Of a stretch of 64,000 nucleotides of DNA, positions 1 through 7,853 are shown piece after piece. The notes under the pieces were generated by a model that was given only the letters and a program-made list of their open reading frames with translations, was not told the origin of the DNA and made no database searches. This DNA comes from Psychrobacter sp. 4Bb (GTDB lineage: Bacteria > Pseudomonadota > Gammaproteobacteria > Pseudomonadales > Moraxellaceae): assembly GCF_002836735.1 (NCBI RefSeq), contig NZ_PJAS01000059.1, forward strand, positions 62,001 through 126,000. The letters are read 5' to 3'. Positions within the stretch are counted from its first letter, which is position 1, and every line of letters starts with the position of its first letter. The position numbers and the translations under genes are program-made.

Positions 1-1
1 T

Positions 2-1777
2 AGCACCATGAAGCGCTTGATGCACCGTAAAGGCATCAAGGGTTATTCCGAAGACGTTGGCCGTGTGCTGGCAAGCTTTATCTACTCAAACGCTCGTCAT
101 ACGTCAGCTGCTTTAAATATGGGTAACCTTGACCGCAGTATTCAGGACATACCAAAAGGGGAAGGTCAGTTAAAAGATGCCGCGGTTAAACTGGCGCAGT
201 ACATTAAAAACCCACAAGAGGAAGGTCAGCTTATTCGTGGTTGGATGTTTGCGCAATACTTGGGTGGTTCGATTGCCTCCGCTGTGGTCAACATCACGCA
301 GCCTATCGCGGTATCGTTCCCTTATCTGAGTCAATTCGGTGGTGGGGTGAAAGCTGCAGCAGAGCTTAGCCGGTCATCAAGTGATTGGGCAAAGTCGCTC
401 AAGAATAGAAACAATGATCACTTTGAATCGGATTTGCAAAAAGCGATTGAGCGTGCAGAAGCGGACGGCACACTGTCACCGCAAGAAGTGCACAACCTAC
501 TCAAGCAAGCCAGCGGTAAAAATCCACTGCAAGCAGGTGACGGTACCAAGTATGGCGATAGTAAGGCTGCTTTACAAAACACTTTCTCGCGTATCAGTCT
601 TGGTTGGGGTACTTTGTTCAGTCTAGCTGAGCAGATTAACCGTCGCGTGACTTTTGTGGCCGCTTATCGTATGGCAAAAGAGCAAGGTATGGCTGATCCA
701 GCAGACTTTGCTACCAAGTCTATTAAAGAGACGCAGTTTGTCTACAATAAAGCCTCACGTATGAATTGGGGTCGCGGTGCGGTTGGTGGCACACTCATGA
801 CCTTTAAGACTTACACTGTCTCTTATATGGAGCTCATGCACAGACTATGGACGCAAGGCGATAAGGGATCACAAGAACGTGCGCAAGGGCGTAAGGCTGC
901 CATGCTGATGATGGGTACACTCTTTATGCTAGGCGGTGCAGGCGGCTTGCCGTTTATGGAAGACATCGAGGACGTTATTGATGGCGCAGGTCAAATCATG
1001 GGTTATAACTTCTCAACGCGAAAATCACGTCAAGACTTTTTAGATGCATGGTTGGGTGAGTTGGCAGGCGACTTCATTGAGTCTGGTATCTCAAGCATAC
1101 CCGGTTCGCCAACAGATGTATCGGGTCGACTCGGTATGGACAACTTAATACCAGGCACAGGTATCTTTAAAGAGCGTACTGACAATACTCGTGACGCTCT
1201 TGAGTTACTAGGTCCAGCAGGTGACTTTAGTGCACGTATGCTTGGTGGTAGTCGTGAGATCCTAAAAGGTGTGGCCAATATTGATGGTCGTCAGATCAGA
1301 AATGGTGCACTTGAGCTATCACCGGTCGCAGTGCGTAACGCTGCTAAAGGTGCTGGCATGTTGGTCAGTGGCACTTACAAAGATACGAAAGGCTATAAGG
1401 TTTCTGATGTCACACCTATCGACGCTGTGTTCAAAGGCATTGGTTTTCAGCCAAAGAGCGTGTCAAAAATTCAGCAAGCAAACTATCTTGGTCAGTCGTC
1501 AACGTCTTACTACAATTTACGCGCCTCAGATATCAGAGCGTTATGGGCCGCTGGCGTGTCAGAAGGCAATCAGGCAAAAGTGGCTGATGCTCGTGCTGCA
1601 GTTGCAGATTGGAATAAGAAAAACCCTGAGCAGCCTATCGTTATTAAACCAAACGATATCGCTCGTCGTGTGCGTGAGATGAATATGGACAAATCAGATC
1701 GCGTCGTCAAGCTGGCACCTAAGTCAATGCGTGGTCAGATGGCGCAAGACTTCGCTCAGGTGCGCGAAGGTTTATAA
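2..1777 (+). CDS. Large phage protein, C-terminal part (PLxRFG/polyvalent type), partial
   Basis: The reading frame is already open at the window edge (the two codons before the ATG at 8 are sense) and no ribosome binding site is visible, so this is probably the C-terminal 590 residues of a much longer protein. It is alanine/glycine-rich, with amphipathic or membrane-like segments around residues 75-115 and 295-320. The aromatic/basic stretch near residues 255-280 (RGAVGGTLMTFKTYTVSY) resembles the PLxRFG region of giant phage virion proteins. Such proteins are thought to be packaged in the head and ejected with the DNA. This family assignment is from memory of the motif and is moderate. The following genes are phage lysis genes, so a position at the end of the structural module fits. 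A terminator follows directly. Confidence 0.6.
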   Translation, partial: STMKRLMHRKGIKGYSEDVGRVLASFIYSNARHTSAALNMGNLDRSIQDIPKGEGQLKDAAVKLAQYIKNPQEEGQLIRGWMFAQYLGGSIASAVVNITQPIAVSFPYLSQFGGGVKAAAELSRSSSDWAKSLKNRNNDHFESDLQKAIERAEADGTLSPQEVHNLLKQASGKNPLQAGDGTKYGDSKAALQNTFSRISLGWGTLFSLAEQINRRVTFVAAYRMAKEQGMADPADFATKSIKETQFVYNKASRMNWGRGAVGGTLMTFKTYTVSYMELMHRLWTQGDKGSQERAQGRKAAMLMMGTLFMLGGAGGLPFMEDIEDVIDGAGQIMGYNFSTRKSRQDFLDAWLGELAGDFIESGISSIPGSPTDVSGRLGMDNLIPGTGIFKERTDNTRDALELLGPAGDFSARMLGGSREILKGVANIDGRQIRNGALELSPVAVRNAAKGAGMLVSGTYKDTKGYKVSDVTPIDAVFKGIGFQPKSVSKIQQANYLGQSSTSYYNLRASDIRALWAAGVSEGNQAKVADARAAVADWNKKNPEQPIVIKPNDIARRVREMNMDKSDRVVKLAPKSMRGQMAQDFAQVREGL

Positions 1778-1806
1778 CCAACTGCCTAGCAATCCTCGGT
1801 ACTTCA

Positions 1807-1838
1807 AGCCCTACATTAATATGTAGGGCTTTTTGTTT
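1807..1838 (+). terminator. Rho-independent terminator after the large phage protein
   Basis: A perfect 10-bp stem (AGCCCTACAT with its complement) around a 4-nt loop is followed by a T-rich run (TTTTGTTTG). It lies 30 bases past the stop codon at 1777 and separates the structural gene from the next gene group. Confidence 0.8.
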
Positions 1839-1952
1839 GTAACATTCCAGCCTACGCACACCCCTATAAGGTTCGCCAGCCAGCACCTATCTTGATTAAA
1901 TAGTGACTATTGAAACGGTATACAAATCTATTAATCAGAAAGAGGATAACCC

Positions 1953-2450
1953 ATGGCAGAGCTACCTAATAAAGTCACTAAAGAAGACCTTGAGCATTTA
2001 GTGGCTCAAAGCAACACCATCTTCACTAATCCAGCAGGCACGCTGACACATTGCGTTATTACTTTGCCTTGCGGTTATACCGTTACTGGTGAATCAGCTT
2101 GTGTTGATCCAGCCAATTACAACAAAGAGCTTGGCGAGAAATACGCACTTGAGCAAGCCGTAGATAAGTTGTGGCCACTCGAAGGCTATCTGTTGGCCAA
2201 TGATTTGTATCGTGCCAAACAGCCGACCAGCTTTGTTTCTCGCATGGTGTTTGAGCAATCAGATTTGAACGAAAAGCTTGAAAAGCTAACTAAGTTCTTA
2301 GATCAACCAAAGCCTGACTTTGTAGAGCAATCTCAGTGGGAGCTCATGAAGGACCAGCAAGAGGCGATGGTTAGTTATTTTAATATTCTTGAAAAACGCA
2401 TTACTTTGACTTTAGGTGATGAACCTAAATTATTGAAGTCGCCGCAATGA
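1953..2450 (+). CDS. Phage Gp49-family (gp49/66-like) protein
   Basis: 165 residues with no signal peptide or membrane segment. Residues 40-75 carry the pattern typical of the phage Gp49/gp49_66 family: a short beta strand (TLPCGYTVTGES), ACVDP, then N-x-E-x-G and an alanine/aromatic helix ending in LWPLEGYLLANDL. The molecular function of this family is not known to me. The start is well supported by AGAGGA upstream of the ATG. The gene shares the ATGA overlap (4 bases) with the next gene, so the two are almost surely co-translated. Proteins of this family are common in tailed phages, often close to DUF2829 proteins, which agrees with what lies downstream. Confidence 0.7.
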   Translation: MAELPNKVTKEDLEHLVAQSNTIFTNPAGTLTHCVITLPCGYTVTGESACVDPANYNKELGEKYALEQAVDKLWPLEGYLLANDLYRAKQPTSFVSRMVFEQSDLNEKLEKLTKFLDQPKPDFVEQSQWELMKDQQEAMVSYFNILEKRITLTLGDEPKLLKSPQ

Positions 2451-3256
2451 GCCTACTCAAGCAGTGTGATGTTGCAGACATTAATAGCAACAACTATCAC
2501 CCATACGCTACGTGCTGCGGTAAATGTGAGAAGTTTGAGCGTGAAAAACCTTATCAATCTCAATTACTGGCACAGCATATCGCAGACGCAAGACGATCAG
2601 AAATAGAATACAGGCTAAAGAATATGAAACGATTTAACGCACTAAAAAAAGTCAATGCTACGCCAATGACTCGCCAAGCGTACAACGATTATCGTGGCTG
2701 GACATTACCAGAAGACGAAAACGGTGATGATGAAGGCTACCTAACCGAAGATATCAATGGTCCTATAAATACAGATGAATTTATGGGCTACGTATCTTGG
2801 ACACCCAAAGCTATGTTTGAAGATCAGTTTTATGAATGTACTGCGGGACAAGCTTCTTATGGACCTGCAGATCCTGACCACGAATTGACCGACGATGAAG
2901 TTGCAACGCTGGCAAGTGGTGGCTCTTTGTGCGATTGCTGTGAGTTTGTACAAGTAGGTGGAGACTGTCCTATTGAAGAAGGTGATGAGTTTGATTTTGG
3001 CTCGGCAATTCACTTGCTAAAAATTGGCAAAAAAGTTGCGCGTAAAGGTTGGAACGGTGCAGGCATGTACGTTTATTACGTACCAGCCGCAAGTTATCCA
3101 GTAGAGCGTAATAACCTAGAAACGATGGGCGGTGAGTTTGAAAACGATATGGTGCCATACCGTGAATACCTCGCACTCAAAACCGCGCAAGGTGACGTAG
3201 CAACATGGTCGCCCAGTGTTTCAGACGCACTCGCAACCGACTGGTGCCTCGCCTAA
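2447..3256 (+). CDS. Multidomain phage protein ending in a DUF2829/Tad2-type domain (candidate Thoeris anti-defence)
   Basis: 269 residues in what looks like three parts. Residues 1-60 hold a CC-x2-C cluster (C23, C24, C27) and a charged helix. Residues 74-130 form a module with MTRQAYNDYRGW, DEGYLTED and GYVSWTPKAMFE, a pattern I recall from phage proteins of this kind. A second Cys group (C162, C164, C165, C174) leads to residues 183-269, which match the DUF2829 plan very well: FDFGSAI, KVARKGWNGAGMYVYYVP, a variable loop, then YLALKTAQGDV, W-x-PS-x-SDALATDW. DUF2829 includes Tad2, a phage protein that sequesters the cyclic ADP-ribose signal made by Thoeris TIR proteins. Anti-Thoeris activity here is inference: solo Tad2 is only about 90-100 residues, and the N-terminal parts are unexplained. 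Translation starts in the ATGA overlap with the Gp49 gene. Confidence 0.75.
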   Translation: MSLLKQCDVADINSNNYHPYATCCGKCEKFEREKPYQSQLLAQHIADARRSEIEYRLKNMKRFNALKKVNATPMTRQAYNDYRGWTLPEDENGDDEGYLTEDINGPINTDEFMGYVSWTPKAMFEDQFYECTAGQASYGPADPDHELTDDEVATLASGGSLCDCCEFVQVGGDCPIEEGDEFDFGSAIHLLKIGKKVARKGWNGAGMYVYYVPAASYPVERNNLETMGGEFENDMVPYREYLALKTAQGDVATWSPSVSDALATDWCLA

Positions 3257-3281
3257 ATTAAGCGCAGCAAAGGACAGATCA

Positions 3282-3857
3282 ATGACAATTCGAGCCAGTA
3301 TTGGTAACGGCATTATAGCGACAGTGGGTTATGTTGCGACAAAAGCGGCAGCACTGTCTTCCGTGAGCACACTGGCAGATGGCGCAGAAAGCGCTACTGA
3401 GGTATCAGCACCTACAGGTGTGTATCTTCTACAGCTATCAGACCCTTATGTGCTTGTCGGGTTTACGGTTCCAAACTGGCTTGGCCTCGTGTTCTTTGTT
3501 ATCGCGCTTATTTGCGGCACCATTGCTGGCGTGAACCAAAAAACACCAGTCGATGATAAATTCAAACGTGCTTATTTAAAGCCATTTTACAGCTTGGGCT
3601 TTGGCATATTAGTTACCTTGTTTGTTGTGCCAACCTTCTATCCTGATATCACTATCTGGAGTCTGATTGTTCCGGCAGCCTTTTTTGCTGCCATTGGCTC
3701 AGTGGTTATCTACTATGTGATTGCTTTTTTTATATCAGAAAAACTATGGGCGGTCATAAACACTGAGGCTCATAGCTCTGCGCCTGAGATGATAAAGGCT
3801 ATCTTTAGTTACCTTAAAGGTATTTTGATGGCGGTTATCGGGAGGTCGGATAAATGA
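3282..3857 (+). CDS. Phage membrane protein with four predicted helices, holin-like candidate
   Basis: 191 residues from the ATG at 3282, which is preceded by AAGGA; the longer frame back to 3216 runs into the previous gene and has no binding site. A weakly hydrophobic N-terminal segment is followed by a Ser/Ala/Glu-rich linker and then three clear hydrophobic stretches (about residues 60-80, 100-120, 127-150), with a basic tail. I do not recognise a named family. The place directly before a second small membrane protein and an endolysin suggests a role in lysis, such as a holin, but it is larger than most holins. The stop overlaps the next start (ATGA), showing translational coupling. Confidence 0.6.
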   Translation: MTIRASIGNGIIATVGYVATKAAALSSVSTLADGAESATEVSAPTGVYLLQLSDPYVLVGFTVPNWLGLVFFVIALICGTIAGVNQKTPVDDKFKRAYLKPFYSLGFGILVTLFVVPTFYPDITIWSLIVPAAFFAAIGSVVIYYVIAFFISEKLWAVINTEAHSSAPEMIKAIFSYLKGILMAVIGRSDK

Positions 3858-4168
3858 TCACCTTCAATCTAGAGCTTTTTAACACTTCACTTGCGCTGAT
3901 TGGTATCGCTGGCTGGAGTTGGGTGTGGTGGTTTGGAAAGTACAAGACAGGGCGCACCATACGCACACAAACAGGCGTAATGGCTTTTGGTGTGATCTGG
4001 ATACTACTATTTTTGGCAGACACCGCGCAGCACCTGCAACCAACCAGTCTAACCGTAATCAGTCGAGCATTGGTTTTGATTGGCTTATGGTGCTGTATGC
4101 CGCTACTTAAAACACAAGACACAATAGAAGATGAAGAGGTAGAAGATGACGAACATGACAGTATCTAG
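3854..4168 (+). CDS. Small phage membrane protein, three helices, lysis-cassette member
   Basis: 104 residues with three hydrophobic segments (about 10-27, 43-57 and 66-83) and a very acidic tail (EDEEVEDDEHD). GGAGG lies just before the ATG, and the start overlaps the stop of the preceding gene. The last 23 bases overlap the endolysin gene in another frame. Size, topology and position fit a holin or anti-holin type protein. No family-level signature is visible, so the function is inferred from context only. Confidence 0.55.
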   Translation: MITFNLELFNTSLALIGIAGWSWVWWFGKYKTGRTIRTQTGVMAFGVIWILLFLADTAQHLQPTSLTVISRALVLIGLWCCMPLLKTQDTIEDEEVEDDEHDSI

Positions 4169-5018
4169 TGTTGCTGACGCTGATATATTCCAAGCATTAC
4201 GCCAGCACTTAGAGCCAAAAAATCTATCACAGCTTATGGTTGATATAACCAATAAAGCAATGGAGGACGCAGCATTTCGTGACGAGCTGGTTGAGCGCTT
4301 AGGTGTAACGTCAGTGGTGTCAACAGAAACGCGCCCATACAATCTGACACTAGCCAATCTGCGTAAGGTTTATTCCACTGTTAATGCTGATGCGATCAGC
4401 GTTATCTTAAAGTACGCACCGCAGTACGACATTCTGACTAAAAAGCAGATGTGCGCTTTTATTGCCAATTGCATTATCGAGTCGAATGGATTTAACGCCA
4501 AGCGCGAAAGTTTTGCCTACAGCCCTGAGCGTTTGCGCAAAGTGTTTAGCACTCGCATACCATCTATTTCAGCAGCCAAAAACCTGATTGCCAAAGGGCA
4601 GGTTGCCGTTGCCAACTATTTATATGGTGGTCGCTATGGCAATCGCCCCGGCACGAATGACGGTTGGGATTATCGCGGTGGCGGCCTAACCATGAACACC
4701 TTTAGAGATGGTTACTTTATTCTTCAAAACATGACTGGTATTAAGTTTGGTGATAACCCTAAGTTGATTGAAGAGTTGGAAAATTCAGTACGTGCAGCGA
4801 TGGCTTTTTGGCAACTAAATGGCTGTAATGCTATGGCAGAAAAAATCAATACTTATGATGACGGTTATACGCTAAATACACTGACATCAAAAGGCGTTGA
4901 AACGAACGACTATAAAATGAATTATGGCGCACGTATTATTCGTCGAACCGTCAATGGTGGTTTTAACGGTTATGAAGAATTTTGCGAGACGTTAGAGAAG
5001 TGCTTGCGCTACTTGTAG
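4146..5018 (+). CDS. Endolysin, glycoside hydrolase family 19-like
   Basis: 290 residues. About 65 N-terminal residues of unknown role precede a GH19-like (chitinase/lysozyme fold) domain from about residue 68 to the end. Visible family marks are the helix MCAFIANCIIESNGF with probable catalytic Glu112, the second acidic position Glu121 in RESFAYSPERL, the GGRYGNRPG loop, and DGWDYRGGGLTMNT (175-184), equivalent to the usual GDGWRYRGRGLIQLTG. The protein would cut the glycan of peptidoglycan at the end of infection. There is no signal peptide, so it would depend on a holin. The start could be the ATG at 4146 or the one at 4155; both lie inside the preceding gene. It is the last phage gene before the attachment site. 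Confidence 0.85.
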   Translation: MTNMTVSSVADADIFQALRQHLEPKNLSQLMVDITNKAMEDAAFRDELVERLGVTSVVSTETRPYNLTLANLRKVYSTVNADAISVILKYAPQYDILTKKQMCAFIANCIIESNGFNAKRESFAYSPERLRKVFSTRIPSISAAKNLIAKGQVAVANYLYGGRYGNRPGTNDGWDYRGGGLTMNTFRDGYFILQNMTGIKFGDNPKLIEELENSVRAAMAFWQLNGCNAMAEKINTYDDGYTLNTLTSKGVETNDYKMNYGARIIRRTVNGGFNGYEEFCETLEKCLRYL

Positions 5019-5022
5019 ATAT

Positions 5023-5065
5023 ACACGAAAAAAAACCGCTAATGATTAGCGGTTTTTTTTCGTGT
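5023..5065 (+). terminator. Bidirectional terminator closing the prophage lysis operon
   Basis: A perfect inverted repeat with a 20-bp arm, including eight A on one side and eight T on the other, around a GC-containing core (CCGCTAA). It starts 5 bases after the endolysin stop and could stop transcription from both sides. Confidence 0.9.
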
Positions 5066-5103
5066 GTAGAATACGATTTATAATAGATTCTAACACACCA
5101 TAA

Positions 5104-5166
5104 GCACACAGATATTGAATAATAATATAAAAACCTTTTAAATCATTGGCTTATAATTCTGTGTGC
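5104..5166. repeat. Nine-base inverted repeat next to the attachment site
   Basis: GCACACAGA at 5104-5112 and its exact complement TCTGTGTGC at 5158-5166 flank an AT-rich spacer of 45 bases. The right copy abuts the tmRNA/tRNA-like core. This may be integrase or excisionase arm DNA or simply a weak hairpin; only the repeat itself is seen. Confidence 0.35.
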
Positions 5167-5167
5167 G

Positions 5168-5185
5168 CTCCCGCCATCTCCACCA
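5168..5185 (+). other. Prophage attachment site (right end), 3' end of tmRNA/tRNA gene
   Basis: CTCCCGCCATCTCCACCA is the typical 3' end of a tmRNA (T-arm side, acceptor strand, CCA), but no tmRNA or tRNA body precedes it: the bases upstream are AT-rich phage DNA and lack the GTTCGA T-loop. A terminator follows, as expected behind an intact RNA gene. This is the pattern left when a phage integrates into the 3' end of ssrA: the intact gene is rebuilt at the far end and only the core remains here. The RNA being ssrA rather than a tRNA is inferred from the sequence form. Confidence 0.6.
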
Positions 5186-5191
5186 AACATT

Positions 5192-5226
5192 AAAAATCCG
5201 ATCACTTAGGTGGTCGGATTTTTTTT
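5192..5226 (+). terminator. Terminator of the original tmRNA/tRNA gene, chromosomal side of the junction
   Basis: AATCCGATCAC and GTGGTCGGATT form an 11-bp stem with one G:U pair, preceded by A residues and followed by eight T. It begins 7 bases after the CCA end of the attachment core. Confidence 0.85.
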
Positions 5227-5477
5227 GTCTAAATTTTATGGTTAATTAAAGAAACAATGATACCAATAAACTTTTGATGAGAAAGTAAAAACTATTTATA
5301 TAGAGTAATCATCAAGTCTTTGAAGTTGAATCACAGTTTTTCGTCGCCTATGGAGAACATAATATTAACTTGTCTTAAAGAATAATTCTGATTATTCTTA
5401 GTTGAGGCCTATTCTTCGCATCAGGCAATGCAGTAGCAAGAATAAGCGGACTTTCAAATAACTACAGGGAATGTATT

Positions 5478-7106
5478 ATGTTAGGAAAAATGATGTATCA
5501 GCCATTGCTGATCAGTGGTCTAATCGAACACGCTGCCCGTTATCATGGTGATACGGCGGTTTTGTCCAAAGAAGTCGATGGACAGATGACTCATACCAAT
5601 TGGCGTACTGTCTCAGATAACTCAAAACGATTGGCCAATGCGTTGGCTACACTGGGACTTAAATCATCAGAACGCATAGCAACTTTGGCTTGGAACAATC
5701 GTCGTCATTTAGAAGCTTGGTATGCGATTTCAGGCAGTGGCATGGTTTGCCATACTATCAATCCACGTTTGTTCCCCGAGCAGCTTAGCTACATTATCAA
5801 TGACGCTGATGATCGTGTGCTATTTTTTGATACTACTTTCCTACCGCTAATTATGGCAATCAAAGAGCATATCAAAGGTGTTGAATACTTCATTTGTCTA
5901 AGTGATCGAGATGATAGTATCGTAGAGAAACTGCCTAATGTACTGTTCTTTGATGAGCTATTAGCAGAAAACTCTACTGACTTTGACTGGCCTCAATTCG
6001 ATGAAGCAACAGCCAGCTCTTTATGCTACACCTCAGGAACTACCGGTAATCCTAAAGGTATTTTATATACTCATCGCTCTTCTGTGCTGCATGCGATGGC
6101 ATTGTGCATGCCTGATGTCTCCGCGCTCTCTGCACAAGACGTTTTGTTACCCGTAGTACCGATGTTCCATGTCAATGCGTGGGGCACACCTTATGCAGCT
6201 GCCCTGACTGGTTGCTCTCTCATACTTCCTGGTCCAAATCTCGATGGTGACAGCCTAGTATCTCTCATTGATGATTGTCATGTTACGGTTGCTCTAGGGG
6301 TTCCAACAATCTGGCAAAGCCTATTAACCGCTGCCAAAGCCAGAGGTAGTAAGCTTGATAGCATGACGCGTACTATCGTCGGAGGAGCCGCATGCCCACC
6401 ATCAGTAATCAAAACGTTCAGAGAAGACTTTAACTGCGATGCGGTGCATGGTTGGGGCATGACAGAAACCAGCCCACTTGGAACGATGAATCAAATAAAA
6501 GCCAAGCATAAATCGCTGAGTAAAGATGAGATTAATGAGTTGCGTAACTCTCAAGGTCGTCCACCTTACGGCGTTCAGCTACGTCTCATAGATACTGACG
6601 AGCCGCTACAGCGAGTCGAAGAAGATGGTATGTCTCAAGGTCGTTTACAGATTAAAGGGCATTGGATCATCAATGATTATTACACAGAAAATCCTGATGC
6701 GATAACTGAAGATGGTTGGTTCGACACAGGCGATATTGCAACCATTGATGCCGATGGCTATATGAATATTCGGGATCGCTCAAAAGATTTGATTAAATCT
6801 GGTGGAGAATGGATATCGTCAGTAGAGCTAGAAAACATCGCAGTCGCCCATCCGCAGATAAGAATGGCGGCCGCTATTGCTGCAAAGCATAAAAAGTGGA
6901 GCGAACGTCCAGTACTGATTGTGGTGAAGGAGCCAGATTCAGAAATCGATGAGTCGCAAGTACTGAGCTTTTACGAAGGTAAAATCGCCAGCTGGCAAAT
7001 ACCTGATAAAGTTATATTTGTAGATAACATCGTGCTAAATGGCGCTGGGAAAATGGTCAAAAAGGATTTGCGTGATGACTATGGCAACGTATTGTTGGAT
7101 AGCTGA
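5478..7106 (+). CDS. Acyl-CoA synthetase (AMP-forming), AlkK/DmdB-like
   Basis: 542 residues, a full-length member of the AMP-binding ligase family. It would activate a fatty or other short carboxylic acid to the acyl-CoA with ATP. The phosphate loop is YTSGTTGNPKG at 184-194, the adenine region contains HGWGMTETSP, the hinge is GWFDTGDIA, and the catalytic lysine is expected at K525 in NGAGKMVKK. The N-terminus (LLISGLIEHAARYHGDTAV) and the VVPMFHVNAWG segment are typical of the medium-chain AlkK and methylthiopropionate DmdB branch, but the substrate cannot be fixed from sequence. CAGGGA lies before the ATG. It stands alone: a junction terminator is upstream and tRNA genes on the other strand are downstream. 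Confidence 0.85.
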   Translation: MLGKMMYQPLLISGLIEHAARYHGDTAVLSKEVDGQMTHTNWRTVSDNSKRLANALATLGLKSSERIATLAWNNRRHLEAWYAISGSGMVCHTINPRLFPEQLSYIINDADDRVLFFDTTFLPLIMAIKEHIKGVEYFICLSDRDDSIVEKLPNVLFFDELLAENSTDFDWPQFDEATASSLCYTSGTTGNPKGILYTHRSSVLHAMALCMPDVSALSAQDVLLPVVPMFHVNAWGTPYAAALTGCSLILPGPNLDGDSLVSLIDDCHVTVALGVPTIWQSLLTAAKARGSKLDSMTRTIVGGAACPPSVIKTFREDFNCDAVHGWGMTETSPLGTMNQIKAKHKSLSKDEINELRNSQGRPPYGVQLRLIDTDEPLQRVEEDGMSQGRLQIKGHWIINDYYTENPDAITEDGWFDTGDIATIDADGYMNIRDRSKDLIKSGGEWISSVELENIAVAHPQIRMAAAIAAKHKKWSERPVLIVVKEPDSEIDESQVLSFYEGKIASWQIPDKVIFVDNIVLNGAGKMVKKDLRDDYGNVLLDS

Positions 7107-7330
7107 TTTAGCTGTTAAAAGCAAAAATTGACAATGCTACTTGCAAAATCAAGTTTGTAGTCTAGTTAGATTTCTCTAAGAATAGTGGTATAGGTGAGTA
7201 GGGCGTTTGAGATGCTCGTCATCTATATCGCTCGTCATGATTATTTTAAATGAGCACTAAGAGATTCATGTACATCAGATGCACAGATTGAGATAGATAG
7301 AGCAGGACAGTATGGAACGTCAGATACAAC

Positions 7331-7354
7331 AAAGCCCCTGATATCAGGGGCTTT
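7331..7354 (-). terminator. Hairpin terminator downstream of tRNA-Leu(UAA)
   Basis: A perfect palindrome with arms AAAGCCCCTGAT and complement, 34 bases past the 3' end of the tRNA on the minus strand. The T-run behind it is short in both directions, so it could serve either the tRNA or the ligase gene. Confidence 0.6.
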
Positions 7355-7387
7355 AGCTGTTCTATAAGATAGTATAGGACTATGTAA

Positions 7388-7474
7388 TGGTACCCGGAGC
7401 CGGACTTGAACCGGCACGCTATTGCTAGCGAGGGATTTTAAATCCCTTGTGTCTACCAATTTCACCACCCGGGC
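7388..7474 (-). tRNA. tRNA-Leu, anticodon UAA
   Basis: 87 nt including an encoded CCA. The acceptor strand GCCCGGG, the D-arm (GTGGTGAAATTGGTAGACAC), the anticodon arm GGGAT-TTAAAAT-CCC with anticodon TAA, a long class II variable arm and the T-loop GGTTCAAGTCC are all present. The sequence is close in plan to Escherichia coli leuZ. Confidence 0.97.
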
Positions 7475-7598
7475 AAAACTTGTTTTATCTAAGATGTAAA
7501 CTAGCTGATAGACCATCTAGTTACTAGATAAGTGGTCGCTATTATAATCGGTTGTGATAATAATGCAAGCCAAAATTAACGTAAAGTTAATAAATAAT

Positions 7599-7672
7599 TG
7601 GAGGCTGGAGTCGGAATCGAACCGGCGTTAACGGAGTTGCAGTCCGCTGCATGACCACTCTGCCATCCAGCC
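7599..7672 (-). tRNA. tRNA-Cys, anticodon GCA
   Basis: 74 nt with encoded CCA. The acceptor GGCTGGA pairs with TCCAGCC, the anticodon loop CTGCAAC sits on a GCGGA/TCCGT stem, and the T-loop is GGTTCGATTCC. It is upstream of and in the same direction as tRNA-Leu(UAA), 124 bases apart, so the two may be co-transcribed. Confidence 0.97.
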
Positions 7673-7853
7673 AATCAAGGTCGCCTATATTAGCAAAAAT
7701 ATAGTAAATTACAAGTCCTTTTTTCATTAAAAACAGCTTATTTATTATCTTATCTATATTTAGCCCCAATTTAGAAGCGTTTATATTGTTAATAGGCTTT
7801 GTCAGTTCGCCAGTAAAGTAGCGTTTAATGATGATGGTTTAAAATATAGTGCG

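Noticed and set aside
1892-1917. Promoter before the Gp49-like gene
   Set aside because: TTGATT and TATACA are 21 bases apart, too far for a normal sigma70 promoter.
5066-5185. A complete tmRNA or tRNA gene ending at 5185
   Set aside because: The T-loop and all upstream parts are missing, so only the 3' end core is present.
7241-7516. Minus-strand frame of 91 codons
   Set aside because: It runs across the tRNA-Leu(UAA) gene and its terminator, so it is a shadow of an RNA gene.
7587-7769. Minus-strand frame of 60 codons
   Set aside because: It overlaps tRNA-Cys completely and has no binding site.
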